DNA from: Kuafuiihalomonas sp964477875
GTDB taxonomy: Bacteria > Myxococcota > Kuafuiibacteriia > Kuafuiibacteriales > Kuafuiibacteriaceae
Direction: 5' to 3'
DNA length: 8,860 bases
Assembly (NCBI GenBank): GCA_964477875.1
Contig: CAYZFR010000164.1
Location: 1-8,860 of the forward strand
Shown piece by piece: positions 6,735-8,860 of the stretch. Both the position numbers and the translations under genes were made by a program. The notes beneath the pieces are model-generated. The model was not told the origin of the DNA, did no database searches, and was given only the letters and a program-made list of their open reading frames with translations. Position 1 is the stretch's first letter. Each line of letters starts with the position of its first letter.

Positions 6735-7604
6735 ATGCCGCGCAGCATGACCGGATTCGGCGCGGGGCGAGCAGAGCTCAGTACCGGATCAGCCTCGGTT
6801 GAAATCAGGACCGTCAACCATCGACATCTGGACGTTCGCTGGCACGGCGTAGAGCCCCCGGAGCTGATCCCGAAGCTGGAAGGAGAGCTGAAGCGAGCGC
6901 TGGGGAGAGGGCGCGTCGATGTCCGGCTGCACGGCGAGGGGGCGCGAGGCTCTCGGGCTGGTGACCTCGATGAAGAGGCGGTGCGACGCAGAGTGGGCCA
7001 AGTGCGTCGGCTCGCGGGCGAGTTGGAGCTGGAGGACGATCTGAAGGCCTCGGCGCTCCTCTCTCTGGGCGCTTTGGTCTCGTGCGAGGACGGGCGAGTC
7101 GTGCGGACGGAGGAGGACGTCGAGGGCATCCGAGACGCCTTTCGCGATGCTCTTGCCGAGGTGGTGCAGATGCGTCGCGTCGAGGGCGCGCAAACGAGCC
7201 AGGATCTGGAGGGGCGCTTGGGCGCCGTCTCCCGTCTGTTGGATCGCGCGGCGGAGCTCCGCGTAGACGGGGTCGAGCTGCGCCGGGATCGGCTGCGAGC
7301 AAGAGTCACCGAGCTCTTGGAGGGACGCCGGCTCGACGAAGATCGATTGGCTCAGGAGCTGGCGATGCTCGCCGACCGAAGCGACGTGAGCGAGGAGCTG
7401 GAGCGAGCCCGAGGGCACGTGCGGCATTTCGCTGCGCAGCTGCGGGTTGAAGGCGCCGTGGGCCGCAAGCTGGAGTTCCTCGTTCAGGAGCTCGGCCGAG
7501 AGGTGAACACGATGGGCTCCAAGGCCCACGAGCTCTCGGAGATCGCGGTGGAGCTGAAGAGCGAGCTGGAAAAGCTGCGCGAGCAGGTTCAAAACCTGGA
7601 GTAG
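6735..7604 (+). CDS. yicC: YicC/YloC family endoribonuclease
   Basis: This 289-aa protein is a full-length member of the YicC family, whose characterised members are endoribonucleases involved in RNA turnover. The N-terminal family signature SMTGFG is at residues 4-9, followed by TVNHRHLDV (27-34). The middle has QMRRVEGAQTSQDL (145-158). The conserved C-terminal domain (DUF1732, about 205-289) includes ADRSDVSEELERARGHVRHF and the diagnostic GRKLEFLVQELGREVNTMGS, ending in LREQVQNLE. The ATG at 6735 gives MPRSMTGFG, the usual family N-terminus; its ribosome site is weak. It is 30 bp after the membrane-protein gene and 2 bp before gmk. The yicC-gmk pairing is common in bacteria and supports both calls. 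Confidence 0.96.
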   Translation: MPRSMTGFGAGRAELSTGSASVEIRTVNHRHLDVRWHGVEPPELIPKLEGELKRALGRGRVDVRLHGEGARGSRAGDLDEEAVRRRVGQVRRLAGELELEDDLKASALLSLGALVSCEDGRVVRTEEDVEGIRDAFRDALAEVVQMRRVEGAQTSQDLEGRLGAVSRLLDRAAELRVDGVELRRDRLRARVTELLEGRRLDEDRLAQELAMLADRSDVSEELERARGHVRHFAAQLRVEGAVGRKLEFLVQELGREVNTMGSKAHELSEIAVELKSELEKLREQVQNLE

Positions 7605-7606
7605 GC

Positions 7607-8230
7607 ATGCGGAGAGGGATTCCCATCGTCATTTCGGCGGCGTCCGGAACTGGCAAGACCAGCCTGTGCCGGCGCTTGCTCGAGACGCTGTCGCATGTGA
7701 CGCGCAGTATCTCCTTCACGACCCGAGCGCCTCGCGGTGACGAACAAGATGGTCGCGACTACCATTTCGTGGATGGCGTGCAGTTCGACGGCATGGTGTC
7801 CCAGAACGAGTTCATCGAGTGGGCGCGGGTATTCACGCATCGCTACGGGACCGGCTTTCAGGCGGTGAAGAGCCAGCTCGAACAGGGGCTGGACGTGCTC
7901 CTCGACATCGACGTGCAGGGAGGCATGCAGATTCGGGATCGGCTCCCGGATGCGCTCCTGATCTTCTTGTTGCCACCGAGCATGAGCGAACTGCGACGAC
8001 GCTTGGTCAATCGAGGCACCGACGATCCAGAGGTCATCGATGCCCGCCTCGCCGAGGCCCGCGGTGAGATCGAGCGCGCACAGGACTACGAGTTTCTGGT
8101 CGTGAACGACGATTTCGAGCAAGCAGCCGCCGACCTGCGGGCGGTCATCCGAGCGCGGCGGCTGGCCGTGAATCGCCCCCGCCAGCTCCTCTTCGAACTC
8201 ACGACCCCCGGCGGTGAGAAAAAAATCTGA
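7607..8230 (+). CDS. gmk: guanylate kinase
   Basis: This enzyme phosphorylates GMP to GDP using ATP, the step feeding GTP, dGTP and ppGpp synthesis. The 207-aa length is normal. Visible motifs are the P-loop ASGTGKTS (12-19), the GMP-binding RSISFTTRAPRGDEQDGRDYHF region (33-54), FIEWARV and RYGT (69-82), LDIDVQGGMQIR (99-110), and the lid and adenine side NRGTDDPEVIDARLAEAR (135-152) followed by VVNDDFEQA (165-173). The P-loop is slightly atypical: Ala replaces the first Gly, and Thr-Ser follows Lys, both tolerated in the family. The ATG is 2 bp after the yicC stop, with GGAG at 7598-7601 inside the end of yicC, so translation is probably coupled. rpoZ, often next in Proteobacteria, is not here; an rRNA operon follows instead. 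Confidence 0.98.
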   Translation: MRRGIPIVISAASGTGKTSLCRRLLETLSHVTRSISFTTRAPRGDEQDGRDYHFVDGVQFDGMVSQNEFIEWARVFTHRYGTGFQAVKSQLEQGLDVLLDIDVQGGMQIRDRLPDALLIFLLPPSMSELRRRLVNRGTDDPEVIDARLAEARGEIERAQDYEFLVVNDDFEQAAADLRAVIRARRLAVNRPRQLLFELTTPGGEKKI

Positions 8231-8341
8231 AATCTTGCCCTTTCGGGTTGACGGGCTCGAATCCCATCCCTATACCCGCCGGCACGTTCGCGGAGGGCCG
8301 CTGACCAGACAGCCGCGAGGCTGAAAAAGAGCGCGGCACCC
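8231..8341. other. intergenic stretch after gmk, no gene or clear terminator seen
   Basis: This is the first part of the 324-bp gap between gmk and 16S rRNA. It contains small inverted repeats, such as CCC-TTTC-GGG at 8238-8247 and CGGGT/ACCCG at 8244-8248 and 8274-8278, but no T-tract follows them, so no intrinsic terminator for gmk is convincing. The A-rich run CTGAAAAAGA at 8321-8330, just upstream of the putative rRNA -35 box, could act as a weak UP element. Confidence 0.5.
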
Positions 8342-8370
8342 TTGACACCGAACCATCCGTGAGCTGAACT
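8342..8370 (+). promoter_or_regulatory. putative rRNA operon promoter
   Basis: A perfect TTGACA -35 box (8342-8347) is followed after 17 bp by TGAACT (8365-8370), a weak -10 matching the consensus at 3 of 6 positions. The sequence just downstream, CGCGGGCCC, is a GC-rich discriminator of the kind found at stringently controlled rRNA promoters. Transcription would begin near 8377 and give a leader of about 180 nt. Location and the -35 match support the call; the poor -10 keeps confidence moderate. Confidence 0.45.
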
Positions 8371-8447
8371 CGCGGGCCCTTGGGGGAGGCAACTCGACCT
8401 GGGGCATGGGACAGGACGTCCCTCCGAACCGCCGGGAGGTGGGTTTC

Positions 8448-8460
8448 GGTCTCTGAAAAC
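8448..8460 (+). promoter_or_regulatory. boxA-like rRNA antitermination signal
   Basis: GGTCTCTGAAAAC, continuing CGAATAGC, closely resembles the TTCTTTGAAAACTGAATAGC type of leader sequence found before 16S genes, where NusB/NusE bind the RNA boxA to prevent premature termination. It lies about 95 nt upstream of the mature 16S start. It also falls in a short hairpin (TTCGGT 8445-8450 with ACCGAA 8459-8464), which could compete with factor binding. Confidence 0.55.
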
Positions 8461-8467
8461 CGAATAG

Positions 8468-8535
8468 CAATCATTGGTAGATGATTGGCCCTTGAATTTT
8501 CAATTTGAGGGTCGAACGACTTCGGTTGTTCGACC
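8468..8535 (+). other. tandem hairpins in the 16S leader
   Basis: Three inverted repeats lie in a row: 8468-8487 (7-bp stem CAATCAT, 6-nt loop TGGTAG), 8489-8511 (about 10 pairs with two wobbles and a tiny TTC loop) and 8510-8535 (11 pairs, GGTCGAACGAC, capped by a UUCG tetraloop with C-G closing). The last two share two G residues. They are probably leader structures for folding and processing of the pre-rRNA; none is followed by a T-run, so they should not terminate transcription. Confidence 0.65.
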
Positions 8536-8554
8536 AGCTATCAGCTTTCCAATT

Positions 8555-8860
<306 letters not shown>

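Noticed and set aside
5717..6802. 361-aa open frame in another plus-strand frame
   Set aside because: It is an extremely Gly/Arg-rich shadow of the coiled-coil gene and runs past its end into yicC. The coiled-coil frame has TM segments and operon spacing.
6789..7592. 267-aa open frame antisense to yicC
   Set aside because: YicC has clear N- and C-terminal family signatures on the plus strand.
8219..8225. A7 run near the gmk stop as a possible programmed frameshift
   Set aside because: The frame around it gives a normal-length guanylate kinase. A slip would add only a few non-conserved residues and no supporting downstream structure is evident.
8236..8285. tRNA-like T-arm (GGATTCGAGCCC on the minus strand) with a short ORF across it
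   Set aside because: The loop is out of register with a real T-loop and no D-arm, anticodon arm or acceptor stem can be folded. The ORF at 8199-8474 is therefore spurious too.

Overview
This window is high-GC bacterial chromosomal DNA with two divergent gene blocks and the 5' end of a 16S rRNA gene. The start of the 16S gene, the GC-rich codon use (with long false open frames opposite the real genes) and the gene content suit a deltaproteobacterial lineage such as Myxococcota or relatives. That placement is my reading of a 306-nt 16S fragment and is not certain.

Left block, minus strand, read from 4524 down to 254. A lidless Hsp70 (DnaK-like) gene is followed by a small J-domain/TPR-like co-chaperone, then asparaginyl-tRNA synthetase (asnS), then a cell-wall N-acetylmuramoyl-L-alanine amidase. 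Spacing is tight: 8 bp, 61 bp and a 1-bp stop/start overlap, so this looks like one operon. The amidase ends inside a structured repeat at 73-265, which supplies its last codons and its stop. That repeat abuts a near-perfect 50-bp palindrome at 50-99.

Right block, plus strand, 4651 to 8230. A degenerate class II glutamine amidotransferase-like protein lacking its catalytic Cys overlaps a two-TM, coiled-coil membrane protein of unknown function by 4 bp. These are followed by yicC (YicC/YloC-family RNase) and gmk (guanylate kinase), which lie 2 bp apart.

Right edge. A 324-bp interval after gmk holds a likely rRNA promoter, a boxA-like antitermination signal and a series of hairpins. It leads into the 16S rRNA gene (from about 8555), which runs off the window.

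Most of the content is housekeeping. The unusual parts are the inactive amidotransferase homologue coupled to a membrane coiled-coil protein, the lidless DnaK/J-protein pair leading an asnS operon, an acidic in-frame insertion inside AsnRS, and the mobile-looking repeat that edits the amidase C-terminus. I see no phage, CRISPR, transposase or classical defence genes.
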